64,000 bases of DNA, from positions 370,369 to 434,368 of the forward strand of contig MNCI01018064.1 of NCBI GenBank assembly GCA_015680685.1. The letters run 5' to 3'. Position 1 is the first letter of the stretch. Every line of letters begins with the position of its first letter. Below, piece by piece: positions 23,270 through 33,758 of the stretch. A program made the translations under genes and the position numbers. The notes beneath the pieces were generated by a model. That model did no database searches. It was not told the DNA's origin and saw only the letters and a program-made list of their open reading frames with translations. The DNA is from Gnetum montanum. Its lineage: Eukaryota; Streptophyta; Gnetopsida; Gnetales; Gnetaceae.

Positions 23270-24330
23270 TATTCATGTTGTTTAGTAATTATATTTTGCT
23301 TTGTATATGGTTGATTTTGTTGTTCAATGACCTTTGTAGGTTCCCCATCAAATCTGCATTTTCCTTCAGATTGTTTAGCTTCAAGTTCACTAAAATGGGT
23401 GTCACATGAATCAATCACCCTTTTATTTTTCTCATTATAACATTTGTAGGCTTTGGTATTTTTGGCATAACCAAGAAAATTACAAAGTGTAGATTTCATA
23501 TCTAATTTTTGCTAACTTTGTGTAGGGATTTGCACATGGCAAGGTGAACCAAAAATTTTCAAATGAGAAATATTGGGTGGATAACTATGCCATAATTCAT
23601 ATGGTGTTTTATTTTGAATTGATCTTGATGGCATCCTATTTAAAAGATAAATTGATGTTGCACAAGCATCTACCCAAAACTTATTCTCCAAAGTTGACAT
23701 TGGAAGTAGACACCCTACCATTTCAACCACTATTCTATTTTTCCTCTTAGCGACGCCATTTTGTTGAGGTGTAAATGATGTGATAGTTTAATGAATAATC
23801 CTACTTTTCTTGCAAAATTCATCAAATTCATTTGAGAAAAATTCACCACTATGATTTGTTCAAATTTTCTTAATTGTATTGCCACTTTAATTTTCTACTT
23901 CCACCTTGAATTCTTTAAGAAATCCCAATGTTTGATCTTTTAATTTCATAAAATACCCCCAAGAAAATCTTGAAAAATAATCCACTATGAATAACATATA
24001 TTGATTTTTACCTAGGCTCAATGTTTGCATGGGATTGCATAAATCCATACAAACTAGATCTAATGTTTCTTGAGGTTTATGTTCTTTTCTAGGAAATGGA
24101 AACCTTGTAATTTTTCCTAGTTAACATATGCCACAATCATGATTATCTAGAAAAAAAAAATTGGCATACCTTTTACAATTTCTCCTTTTTACATGCAGTC
24201 CATTGAGCCAAAGTTAACATGTCCTAACCAAGAATGCCATAACCATGCTATGTATTCAGTGACAGTGAGACAATGAACATCCTTTTGCATTTATAATTTG
24301 TACATATGATTCTTGCTTATAGGGATACTA
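23270..24330 (-). pseudogene. pol: Element H integrase, broken
   Basis: Inserts element DNA in the genome. The clearest part is 23512-23730, with LPMSTLENKFWVDACATSIY and SIQNKTPYELWH, the C-terminal part of the copia integrase core. Upstream text includes the GAG-pre-integrase pattern AWLWHSWLGHVNF (about 24205-24245). Stops and a long frame change occur. Confidence 0.8.
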
Positions 24331-25619
24331 GAAATACCTTTATCATCATTAGCCTTAGAAATTTTACAAACATCTTTTTCAAATTCAACACAATACCCAT
24401 TGTGACATAATGGCCCCATACTTAATAAATTCTTTGAAAGATCTGTAACAAAATAGATCTATGAAATAGCATATTTGTTACCTTGAGTTGTTGTGAAGGC
24501 AAGTGATCCAATCCTAGAAATGGTTAACTTCTTCCCATTACCTATAGTTATCTTTCCATCATATTTTTCCAAGCTTGAGAATAGTTTCTTATTCCCTATC
24601 ATGTGATTGCTACACCCACTATCAACATATCAAATATTGTTATTGTTGCGAGCCTTTGGTACATTTGTAGAGATTAGAAGTTTATCTTCCTCATTTTTAA
24701 TATAAAATAATTTTTCACCTCTTTTTTGATCTTCATGTTCTACAATTTTTGCTTTGCCCTTTCTTTCATACTTCTTCCTTGACCAACATTCAAGAGTATT
24801 ATGGGTGTTGGTACCACAGAAATCACAATTCTTACCTTCCTTTAATTGATTTGATCTTCTACAACCACAACCTCTGGATCTGTTGTAACCATGTCCATGT
24901 TCCCTAAATGAGGATCCACTTGAGAATGTTAATTTTGATTTTTGATTAGATGTCCTTTGAAATTATGTTTGAAATGCATTTGCTGTTGAATCTTCACGAT
25001 CAACAATTCTTTGCTCATATGTCCTTAATCTTCCTATGAGCTCAACCATGGTCATCTTATCAAGATCTCTTGCTTCTTCAATAGTCACAATGATAGGATC
25101 ATATCATCAGGTTACACTTCAAAGGATCTTTTCAATGGCACACATTTCCTTAAATGTTTCTCCACAAGATTAAAGTTTATTTTGAACTTGTTGAAATTGG
25201 TTGATGTATTGATCAATATTCTCTAAATCTAGCATGTGCAAAGATTCAAAATCTTTCCTTAATACTTGTAACTTGACAACACAAACTTTTAATGATCCCT
25301 TGTATGCAATCTCCAGTGCATTCCATGTAGCTTTGCTAGTTCGATGCATGATAATTTTGGGAAAGATTGTTAGATCTAACCCAAATTAAATGATGAATAA
25401 TGCTTTTGCATTTTTCTTATGAAGGTGTTTAAATTCATTCTTTTCATCTTCTGTCAAGGCTTGAAATGTTGCTTGATCAACATCTTGGAATCCATTTTCA
25501 ATAAGATTCCACAAATCTTATTAGATTAAAAATGTCTGCATCTTGATTGTCCAATATTCATAATTCTCTCCATTGAATACAAGAACTTGGAGAGACACGA
25601 ATCTATGATTTTAGGCCAT
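24331..25619 (-). pseudogene. gag: Element H gag and protease, broken
   Basis: Starts at ATG 25619-25617. The copia gag text VLVFNGENYEYWTIKMQTFL is followed by KATWNALEIAYKG and LGRLRTYEQR-type blocks. A canonical CCHC zinc knuckle CDFCGTNTHNTLEC lies near 24795-24840. The protease active site reads YVDSGCSNHM (about 24605-24635). Only a handful of stops interrupt this region. Confidence 0.85.
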
Positions 25620-25653
25620 TCTAGAGTGATCTGTTATCAAGAATCTAAGCTAA

Positions 25654-25668
25654 CCTACTCCAATACCA
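25654..25668 (-). other. Primer-binding site of element H
   Basis: The minus strand reads TGGTATTGGAGTAGG just inside the 5' LTR. It is a mutated form of the initiator tRNA-Met site TGGTATCAGAGC used by most plant copia elements. Confidence 0.75.
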
Positions 25669-25670
25669 AA

Positions 25671-26047
25671 TGAAGAATCTAAAAGGGCCCTAGATCTAGA
25701 TCTAAGCTTAAAGGAAATAAAGAACTTTTGTTAGAATAAGCACACTCTTGTTAAACTCTCTTACTTCTATATGTCTTCTATATTCCTTTTATCTCATAAA
25801 TGAATATGTATTGCTATAATTATATAGGCACTGATCTCTCAAGAATAGATTTGGGGAGACAAGAATGAATCTTGGAAATCATTGGGATGATCCTTATCAT
25901 CTTATTTAAGGATCTTCTTAATATAGGATGAACTAAACATGGAATTGAATAAGAATTACATGAATAGGATCTCATCTTATTTAATATAAATTTATAGATG
26001 AGATCTATCTAATTCTATTGTGGAACATCTAGTCATCATATTTCACA
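25671..26047 (-). repeat. 5' LTR of element H
   Basis: 377 bp, partner of 20864-21239. Confidence 0.95.
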
Positions 26048-26052
26048 AATTA

Positions 26053-26450
26053 ATGGTAGTGGTGTATTCTCTTAGAAAGTTCAGGCACTATGTGCTTGGG
26101 TATAAAGTATTTGTGCACATAGACCACAGTGCCATCCACTTCCTAATGAAAAAACCAACAGTGAACCCCTGTATCATATAGTGGCTTGTGATCTTGCAGG
26201 AATGTGATCTTACAATGATAGATCGAAAAGGAGCTAAGAATGTGGTTGTTGACAATCTCTCTCAATTAAGATGGGATAACAAAAAGGAAGAGAGCCCATT
26301 CTCTAATCAATTTCTAGAAGAACTTCTCTTTACAAGAGCAATAAATGATCAAGTGCCCATAGAAACAACATGGTGCAATGACATCCTTACTTACCTTCTT
26401 ACTCAGGAGATGTCACAAGATCTAAACTTTAGGAAGAAATAATAGTTTCT
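26053..26450 (+). pseudogene. pol: Element B RNase H, part 2
   Basis: Continues the domain cut at 20863: MVVVYSLRKFRHYVLGYKVF, then VHIDHSAIHFLM, LTMIDRKGAKNVVVDNLSQL and RWDNKKEE. These correspond residue by residue to F. At least one stop (near 26180) interrupts it. Confidence 0.88.
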
Positions 26451-27725
26451 TCCTCAGGTAAAGTACTTCATGAAAATCAATGGACACCTTTACAAGGTGT
26501 GTATTGATGGTCTGGTTTATCGGTGTGTCCCTAATGTAGATTAACTACACATTCTCTAGGATGCTCACAAAGGTCCTTATGAGGGCCATTATGTAGGAAG
26601 ATGCATAGCCATAAAAATCCTGATGACAAGATACTATTGGCCTACAATCTTAAGGGATGCTCACTAGTTTTTTTGATCTTGTAAATACTATCAATGAGAT
26701 GGTGGAATGACTGCATGAATAGAGGATCCTCAATAGTGGATTCAACCACTATAGCTCTTTGACATATGGGGCATAGACTTCATGGGTTCCATCACACCCA
26801 TGTCCAATGGAAAGATGTATATAATTGTAGCAGTTGACTACTACACTAGATGGGCAGAAGCAGTAGCTATCATTGACTATACATTAGCCACTACTACTAG
26901 ATTTGTGCAACAAAAATTTGTAAAGAAGTTTGTGGTGCCATGTGCACTAATTTTTGACAATGGAACTTAGTTCACAGGTGCCACTTTTAGAAAGTTGATG
27001 CAATGCTTGGGGGTTGAACATAAATTAACAACACCCTATCACCACCAAGCCAATGGTTAAGTAGAGGTAACTAATAGAGAAATCACAAAGATCCTAACAA
27101 GGATCATAAGAAAATATAGGAAATATTTGAGCATGAAACTCAACAATGCCCTATGGGCCTATCACTCAACATGGAAACTTCCTATTGGCTACTCTTCCTA
27201 TGAGCTAGTGTACGGAAAACTTCCAACACTCCTGATTCAATATGAGCTCCATACACTCTCAATAGCTTGTGATCTAAATCTTGACCTAAGTCTAGCATAG
27301 AAAGAAAGATTGATCAACCTCAACATGCTAGATGAAAACTAATTAGTGGTCCTATCTTTGAATGAGGTGCATACGACATTTAACAAGCAATCTCGTGACC
27401 TCAAAATACAGAAAGCGAAATTTCAACTGGAAGATAAGGTTCTCTATTAGAACCCCACACATGTACCTCAGAAGAAAAAGTTCCAAACATTGTGGAAGGG
27501 ACCTTATATAATTGATCAAACCTTTTCCTCTAGGGCCATGTTAACATACAATCCTGAGAGCCCAAATAAAAAGTAGTTGGTCAACATCTAATAAGTAAAG
27601 CTTTTCCATGAATCTAAGTAAGTCAGTGCAACAACTACTCAATAGATGAACAATCACGTTCAATCTTTCAGATCTCCTCCTTCCAACTCAGTCATAGGGG
27701 ATATGGCCATCCATGCTAACCATCC
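26451..27725 (+). pseudogene. pol: Element B integrase, broken
   Basis: The zinc-binding HHCC region reads AHKGPYEGHYVGR (26565-26605). The catalytic core has the first Asp in WGIDFMGSITP (26768), the second in IFDNGT (26950) and the Glu in VEVTNREI (27063), so the DDE triad is preserved in text. C-terminal text THVPQKKKFQTLWKGPYII lies at 27460-27510. Stops replace residues, for example after ANG (Gln in F) and after NGT (His in F). Pol ends around 27725. Confidence 0.9.
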
Positions 27726-28000
27726 AAAAGGCTCCTTATTTTTTCACCTTTTTTTCAACTTTTTGTTTTATACATTTTTTTTACACTTTGTTGATTTTTT
27801 TATCAATTTTCATGATTTTTATTTTACAACATCATTAATATGTTTTTTCTTTCTTGAATATTTTGTAAATTTTTATATATTTTTCTTCCTTCTATATTTT
27901 ATGTTATGTTATTTTATTTTTGTGTGTTACTTTTCATTATTTTTGCTAATAAAAGTGCTTTACTATCATAGGACAAAATGCCACTATTGCTATTTACTAA
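27726..28000 (+). other. T-rich tract after pol (element B)
   Basis: Over 60% T with repeated TTTTT/TTTTAC-type words. Equivalent tracts follow pol in F and follow gag directly in C, D and E. An open frame through it encodes only a Phe/Tyr-rich string and is not considered a gene. Confidence 0.7.
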
Positions 28001-29215
28001 TGATGGTTTGTGCTTAATCTTGTGATTGTTAATGTCTAGTTTTTATTTTTGAATTCTAATGTTTGATAACTATGACATGGTTTATTTTTTATGAAATAGG
28101 TAGTAAGTCTACGATATCCACCCATTCACCAACTCTACGGTTTTCCTTATTTTGGAAATTTGAGGTTCATTTCATTAAATCAACTTTTAATAAATTGGTA
28201 ACCTTGGTAGTTTCCAGAATTGGGAACGATTCAAAAGGTTTGTATAGGGTGTGACTTCAAGGGAACTCAATACTCTTTGTACTCTTATACTCACTTGGGT
28301 GCTTGAGTGTTTTCATTAATTACTTACCATTCCATGTTTCAATAACAGCAAGTCAAATAAAGTCTTTGCATAGTGTGGTTCCCATCCAAAATAAATTAAA
28401 AAAAAAACAACAATGGGAATTCAAAGCACACCCCTTAGATAAATAAACATGCTACAAGCACTAGTTATGGGACTAGAATGAAATGTTACCCATGCTTGAA
28501 GGTTCCCTCTAACTAAGGCCCTCTTTCTTACTTCTTATCTCTCTTTTCTTTTGTTTATAGAATGGTGGTTGTTTTATGGAAGCACTCTTGTGTATTGAGG
28601 GGATGGATCAGTCTTGGAGTGGCAATGTGAAGCCACTAAAAGAAGTTGGTTTTGATTTGGACTAAGGATGGATCTTCCTAGGTCATTTTAAACACAAACT
28701 CTACAAGGGATTTCTTATGACCTCAATTCAAGATTCCATCCCACCTTCTTAATCATTCATATATGTTGCCATAACTCACATCATTGCTAGTCTCCATGTT
28801 ATGCTCAATGTCTTATTTTTATGTGTTGGAATTCTTGGATAGATTCTTCAAGCCGGGTCCTTAACTTTTCATGACCATTAATTGACTATGGAACCCATGG
28901 ACTTCCTAGTTGAGGTTAGTCAAGGGCAAAAATGGCATGTGCCTACTATGGGGAGGATCCACTTGTATATCTTTTGGTTTGGTTAGTTAAGTTCCTTACT
29001 TTAGGCATTATTACAATCCTATCTTTCACATATTTCATTGTGTATCCTACTTAGTGCTCCTTAAACTTTTATTAAATTCCTTCTCCAAAACATTTTCTCA
29101 ATTTTCTATATTTTTTGTGCTTCAACATCCTCTTCTACTGTTCTCATCATGTTCATGACTTTTTGGGCTTCCATTTGAACCCAATTTCACTTAGAAACTC
29201 ATATTGTGAAAGTTT
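28001..29215 (+). other. Conserved non-coding spacer (element B)
   Basis: No ORF. Blocks at 28245-28265 (GGTGTGACTTCAAGGGAACT), 28362-28385 and 28420-28510 (including AGCACTAGTTATGGGACTAG and ATGTTACCCATGC) recur in C, F and G on the same side of pol or gag, with high similarity. D keeps the first block. Role unknown. Confidence 0.75.
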
Positions 29216-29345
29216 GACCAAAGTCAAGACAAGTCAACAATGGTTAACAACTATGTCAACTAGGCCTAGTCAATGCAGCTGACCCCGTCGATGGGGCCCT
29301 ATCAACTAGGTCCCATCGATGCATGTTAAAAATCCTATAAATACT
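29216..29345 (+). promoter_or_regulatory. Internal LTR-like promoter upstream of the extra ORF (element B)
   Basis: The stretch 29303-29324 (CAACTAGGTCCCATCGATGC...) matches 32919-32940 in B's own LTR U3 at 21 of 22 bases. A related unit (GTCGATGGGGCCCT) lies at 29287-29300. It is followed by CCTATAAATAC, with the TATA box at 29336-29343. Element G has the same arrangement. I infer a second promoter that transcribes the extra ORF separately from gag-pol. Confidence 0.65.
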
Positions 29346-29490
29346 TTCATGAACTTTGAATTTTTTAACATTTTCTTCATAACAAGAGGGGCGTTCTTGT
29401 CATTTTCTAGAGCTTAAAACCTTACAAAGCTCATAACCTCCCAATCGTTTATACAAATCACTCCATTCTTTGATCTTGCAGCTATTGAAG

Positions 29491-29797
29491 GTAAGCTCTT
29501 TATCATGGGGTCCACAAACCTTAAGGTTTTTGATGAAATTTTTTGACAATTTTTCTAACTCTCCCAAAAGGAGAATGAATACAATAATATGAAACTATCA
29601 AATTTTGCGAGTTAACCCTTCCAACACCCTTTGGAATGACTTATTACCATTAAAACTCAAATACAATAATGATTAAAATGGATTAAATTATCCATAATTA
29701 CAAGTTAGCCAAGTGTAACTATCCTAAGGAGATAAGGCATCCCAATTGTTTCATGTTACATAACAATTGCTAACCCATTGTCATGTTGTGATTATAG
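29491..29797 (+). other. Putative 5'-UTR intron before the extra ORF (element B)
   Basis: Donor GAAG|GTAAGC at 29491 and acceptor GTGATTATAG| ending at 29797, directly before the ATG. Length 307 bp. G shows AGAG|GTACAC and the same acceptor with 302 bp between them, and D keeps the acceptor. Splicing is inferred from sequence only. Confidence 0.6.
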
Positions 29798-32632
29798 ATG
29801 GTTCAAACATCGAAATGACCATAGGAAGGAGAAGCCTCTCAACCAAGGGAGAAATGGCCTAGAACTGGAAGGGGCCAACAAGAGCAAGCTCATGAGCCAC
29901 TAGAGCCAACCCATGCAACATAACCTCTTCAAGAGCCTATAGTGGAATCTATTTGATAGATTCCTAAAAAAGAAGTTTCAATAGAATAATCACAATGAGG
30001 GAAAGCACCAAGACCCATACCAAGGCTTGAAGTCACACTAACACAAGCTTGCATCTGGCCCTGTGAGATCCCATGCTTAGTTCTCTAGGAACTAAACTTT
30101 AGGCCATTTTTAGAGCATGCTTCAAAAGAGGTGAAAACACAATTGCAAACTTCTCCCATGTGGCTAGTCATCACTTCTAGTGAAAAGTGGTACATGGGAG
30201 AGACATATCTCTTCTGAAATAATAGAAGGCCAAGCTCCATAGTGAATATCAAGGATATTCAAGTGTCATACTTGGCTAAAGCTATTGTACAAGCACTTTG
30301 GTTGCCTAATACTAGGACAGAACTAGCAGAGTTGTCAACATAAGCTAACCATGAGGCCAAAAAGGAGTGGACCCAGTAGTGTTACAGGGTCAACTATAAG
30401 GAGTTCGACGCACTCACATTGGTGAAATGCATATACTTCAAAATAATAGCCTATCACCTCAAGCTAATTGTGATGCCCAGTAGGCTAACTACCTTTTCCT
30501 CTCAAGCATGTGTTGCTCTAAGTGGGAAATTTCTAGCAAACCTTCCACAATTGGTCTATTTAGAGATCAAGAAGTACTTCAAAGAAAATAAATGTGGAAG
30601 GAAAACCCTAACTTTTCCATGCCTCGTCTGAAAACTTTGAAAAAGGAGAGGGATCATCCATTATGCAAATGACATGATCAAGCATGGTCCTTTAGCCTTG
30701 TGGTTTGAAATAATGAAGGATAAAACACCTATTGTGACTAAAGAGGGGGAGCAGTAGTCACCACCTCCACTACCTACTTAAGAAACAACATTGAAGGCTT
30801 GCGTAGCCACTGAGTGCTTACACAAAATATAAGAACAACTCTTGCATGAGTGGGAGTAGCATGCAGGAACAAGTGGTGGTGATCCATCCATATATCAATC
30901 TATGATGAGTTACCTTAATGAGGTGGCTTAGATAATTAGCTAGATGGAAAGATGTGGACCGATATTCTCTACCCAAGAAACGTTGTTTCCTACAAGGTTA
31001 GATCCCAATGTCCAAGAGGTGAACACCATTTATTCCCAAAAATATTTGGGAATTCCACCTCCTTTTCGGTACATTTGGAAGAAAGCAAGGAGGAAACCGT
31101 ACTGGTGATGTAGCACCAAGGGTAGGAGACTACTACTGAAGTTGCTGCTAGTCAAATTGCTAAAGTGCTTAATGCACCCATGGAATCTATACCAAACATA
31201 TTTGCACTTGAAGATGTGTAGATGTCTACAAGAATAGTCAATAAAAAATTGAGTGCAACCCAACATGAAGAGTTACTGGATCAACTAGTGGGGAGTAGGC
31301 AATTGATTCTAGATACCTTTGATTTTTTGGATAACATTACTACAACCTAGTCAAAGCTCTTGGAAGAAAAGGACAAGTGCATCATCCTAGAAGGGAAACT
31401 TGAAATGACCCCAACATAAAACCAATGCTTGGATATGGAATTTGCTGAACTACATGCCCATTTTGCTGATCCTGCACTCCTCAACCTAGAAATAACTAGA
31501 GATGAAGCTTTTCAATAGCTTCAAGAATGACTAAAAAATCTAAGGAGGAAATAGTGATAGCCATATTCAACTAGTCCATAGTAGAAGCAAAAACCTACTC
31601 GGTTCAGAAGAACTTGGTTTACATGCACTAAGAAAATGAGTTTCTAACTATAGAAAATCACCACTTGCACAATGTTGATACATAGAAACAATAGATGTGG
31701 GAATTCATTCATCAATAGTAGGAGCAACTCATCAAGGTAAACACCAAATTGAGGAAATTCACCAAAGAGAATTGTAATCTATCTATGGAGGAAGTCCAAG
31801 CCTTATGCCAGAAATCTACTATCGAGATTGCCGTCTAGAAAAATGAGGTTCTAAAATTTAAAAGAGTCAGGAATCATTATAGAGACCAGGTTGGCCTATA
31901 GAAGGAAGTGAATGAGAAGCATATTCAAATTGCTAAGGCAAAAGTAAACAAATCCCTCCAGCAACTCTAGTAAGGAAGAGAAGTGTGGCAACCCATCATC
32001 GATGGAATAGATGCCTATAATAAAGCAGAGATCGACCTAAAGGAGTTGCAAATTGAAGAAATAACAAAGTACATGGATTTGACCAATCTCTACTATGCAA
32101 ACCTAGCGATGCTAACTACTAGACGATCATGGTCAAAACTCAAAAAGCAGGTAGCTAGCTCATACTTATTGTACGAGGCCAAGTTCAAGCACCATAAAGA
32201 CACTAAGAAAAATCTTGAGACAACAAATGCTAAACTCAAAGTTCTCAGGGCATGATTCATGGATCAATGATTAACTACTAAGAACTTGGCCAAGAGAATG
32301 AATGATTACCTAGAGCTGAAAGATGAAATCAAAGCATTCGACATTAAGCACAAACATGTGTTTCCTATTTTATTAATGCCAAGGAGCTCTTTCTAGCAAT
32401 TCCTTGTCCTTGAAATGTGTCCATTCTGACCCACATTAGTGAAGCTACTTGGACAGTGAATGATCCTAGAACTAAGGAGGAGCAAATGAAAACATTGTTG
32501 GATGCTTTTCACCTCCCACCAAAAGTTGCTACAATAGTAGGATAGTCATAGTTGCCTTAGTTGTCACATGTGATTAAAGCCAATGATGGTTCTTTAGAGC
32601 CTCAAGAACCTCCACCACCTAGGATTGTTTGA
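29798..32632 (+). pseudogene. Extra ORF of element B (about 945 codons), broken by stops
   Basis: A single reading frame starting at 29798 stays legible for over 1.2 kb, interrupted mostly by TAG, TAA or TGA. Elsewhere the frame shifts, but homology with G continues to the end TGA at 32630-32632. The N-terminal third contains an LVKCIYFKIIAYHLK block (30419-30463) and LALWFEIMK. The middle and C-terminal parts are rich in Leu, Glu, Lys and Gln with heptad-like spacing (for example 31983-32255), suggesting coiled coil. The C-terminus is short and Pro-rich (EPQEPPPPRIV). No signal peptide or membrane segment is visible, so it does not look like an envelope protein. Its place after pol is that of the env-like or accessory ORFs of Athila/Tat elements. 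Function unknown. Confidence 0.75.
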
Positions 32633-32851
32633 TCTTCCCAACCAACTTCATGTCATTAGAGGACATGCTATCCAATTTTGTAGAGTCATGTCATGGTGTT
32701 TAATTTTGTGTCATGAACACCATAATTTTTGTAATGTGTTGATTCATAAACTCAGGCACTCAGTTTTGTTAAGTTAATTTGTTGAGTCTAGAGTCAGTTA
32801 ATAATCTCATACCTTCTCAATTTTTTAAAGAAACTCAAGGATGAGTTTTCA

Positions 32852-32867
32852 TTCAGTCATGAGGGTA
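32852..32867 (+). other. Polypurine tract of element B
   Basis: TTCAGTCATGAGGGTA abuts the 3' LTR. The same TTCAGTCATGGGGGTA-type site precedes the LTRs of F and G. Confidence 0.8.
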
Positions 32868-33753
32868 TGATGGATCATGGTTGGCTATGTTAACAAGGCC
32901 TTGTCAACTAGGCCTCATCAACTAGGCCCCATCGATGCATCATTTCATGCATTAATGTAGACCTATTGATGTAGGGTCCACTTTTTGCTTATAAATATGC
33001 ACTCACCAGCTACATTCATGGCATCAGATTCATAATTGTAGTTTATCTATTTGAAAGATAGAATATTCTTCTCAAGTGTCAGCAGTAGGAGTCATTAAGT
33101 GTAAAAATCTTTATTTGAGCATTGTTGTACCTGAGCATGATAGTATGTACGAAAATAAAGATGAACTTCTTGATAAACCTTGTAGAATTCTAGATAGCTT
33201 AGATATTTCATTAATGCATTTAATGCTTTTAGCTATTTATTTAATTTTTTTAGTAATTAAGCTAATTAAGTAAGATAAGCTAGATAGATTAAATACATAA
33301 GCATGACCACTTCAAGCATAAATACATATTCACTTGGTAATCCTAGTAGCATTAATGCTTGGTGCACCCAATCACATAGCATTAGTAACCCAATAGTGGA
33401 TACATGGGTTCAAGATGTGTATAGAAAGTGGGACCAAATGCTTATGTTAGGACTAGTTAGCAATCAGTGAAGTAGTTAAATTAAATTAGTCATTAAATTA
33501 CTTTATCTCTCTCTCTTCAAGCATCAAAGAAGATAAAACATAAAACGATAAAAATCATATACCTTGATTACACTTAACCATACCATTTGCATCATAAGTA
33601 TAGTTGGAAAGATAAGGAATGACCTTAGAACAAGGTTCACTACCTAGAAGCCTAGTGCACTAGAAACTATAGAGTCCATAGAATTTGACCAGATTATGCA
33701 TGAATGCTTTGTGATTCGTATGGTTGGACGTAGGGGTACCTCATTGGTTATCA
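32868..33753 (+). repeat. 3' LTR of element B
   Basis: 886 bp. U3 has two to three copies of (CAACTAGGCC)CCATCGATG (32905-32940), then TATAAATA at 32990-32997. The last bases are eroded (CATTGGTTATCA). Confidence 0.92.
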
Positions 33754-33758
33754 CATGT
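33754..33758. repeat. Target-site duplication of element B, right
   Basis: CATGT, identical to 15300-15304. Confidence 0.9.

Larger units (their letters stand above)
20864..26047 (-). mobile_element. Element H: Ty1/copia retrotransposon with deleted RT
   Basis: Minus strand, 5184 bp, LTRs 20864-21239 and 25671-26047, flanked by the perfect 5-bp duplication AATTA (20859-20863 and 26048-26052). From the 5' side come a primer site, gag, protease, integrase, then only the start of RT and the end of RNase H. The catalytic RT core is deleted, so it could only have moved with help. LTRs are very similar to each other, so it is the youngest or one of the youngest insertions here. Confidence 0.95.
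15305..33753 (+). mobile_element. Element B: complete Ty3-type retrotransposon with extra 3' ORF, decayed
   Basis: Bounded by LTRs 15305-16202 and 32868-33753 and a 5-bp target duplication CATGT (15300-15304 and 33754-33758). Removing the copia insert leaves about 13.3 kb. Order: LTR, tRNA-Asp primer site, gag, protease, RT, RNase H (split by H), integrase, T-rich and conserved spacer, LTR-like internal promoter, extra ORF, purine tract, LTR. The RT/RNaseH/integrase text and tRNA-Asp primer place it in or near the plant Athila/Tat group of Ty3 elements (inference). The two LTRs differ visibly and all ORFs have stops, so the insertion is old. It interrupts C exactly at the gag start codon. Confidence 0.92.

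Noticed and set aside
27646-28017. Open frame of 123 codons rich in Phe, Tyr and Leu that looks like a membrane protein
   Set aside because: It is the translation of the T-rich spacer. Any frame through such DNA looks hydrophobic, and the equivalent tracts in the other copies do not keep it open.
29798-32632. Accessory ORF as a retroviral-type envelope gene
   Set aside because: No signal peptide, transmembrane segment or cleavage-like site is visible in either copy. The composition suggests a soluble coiled-coil protein.
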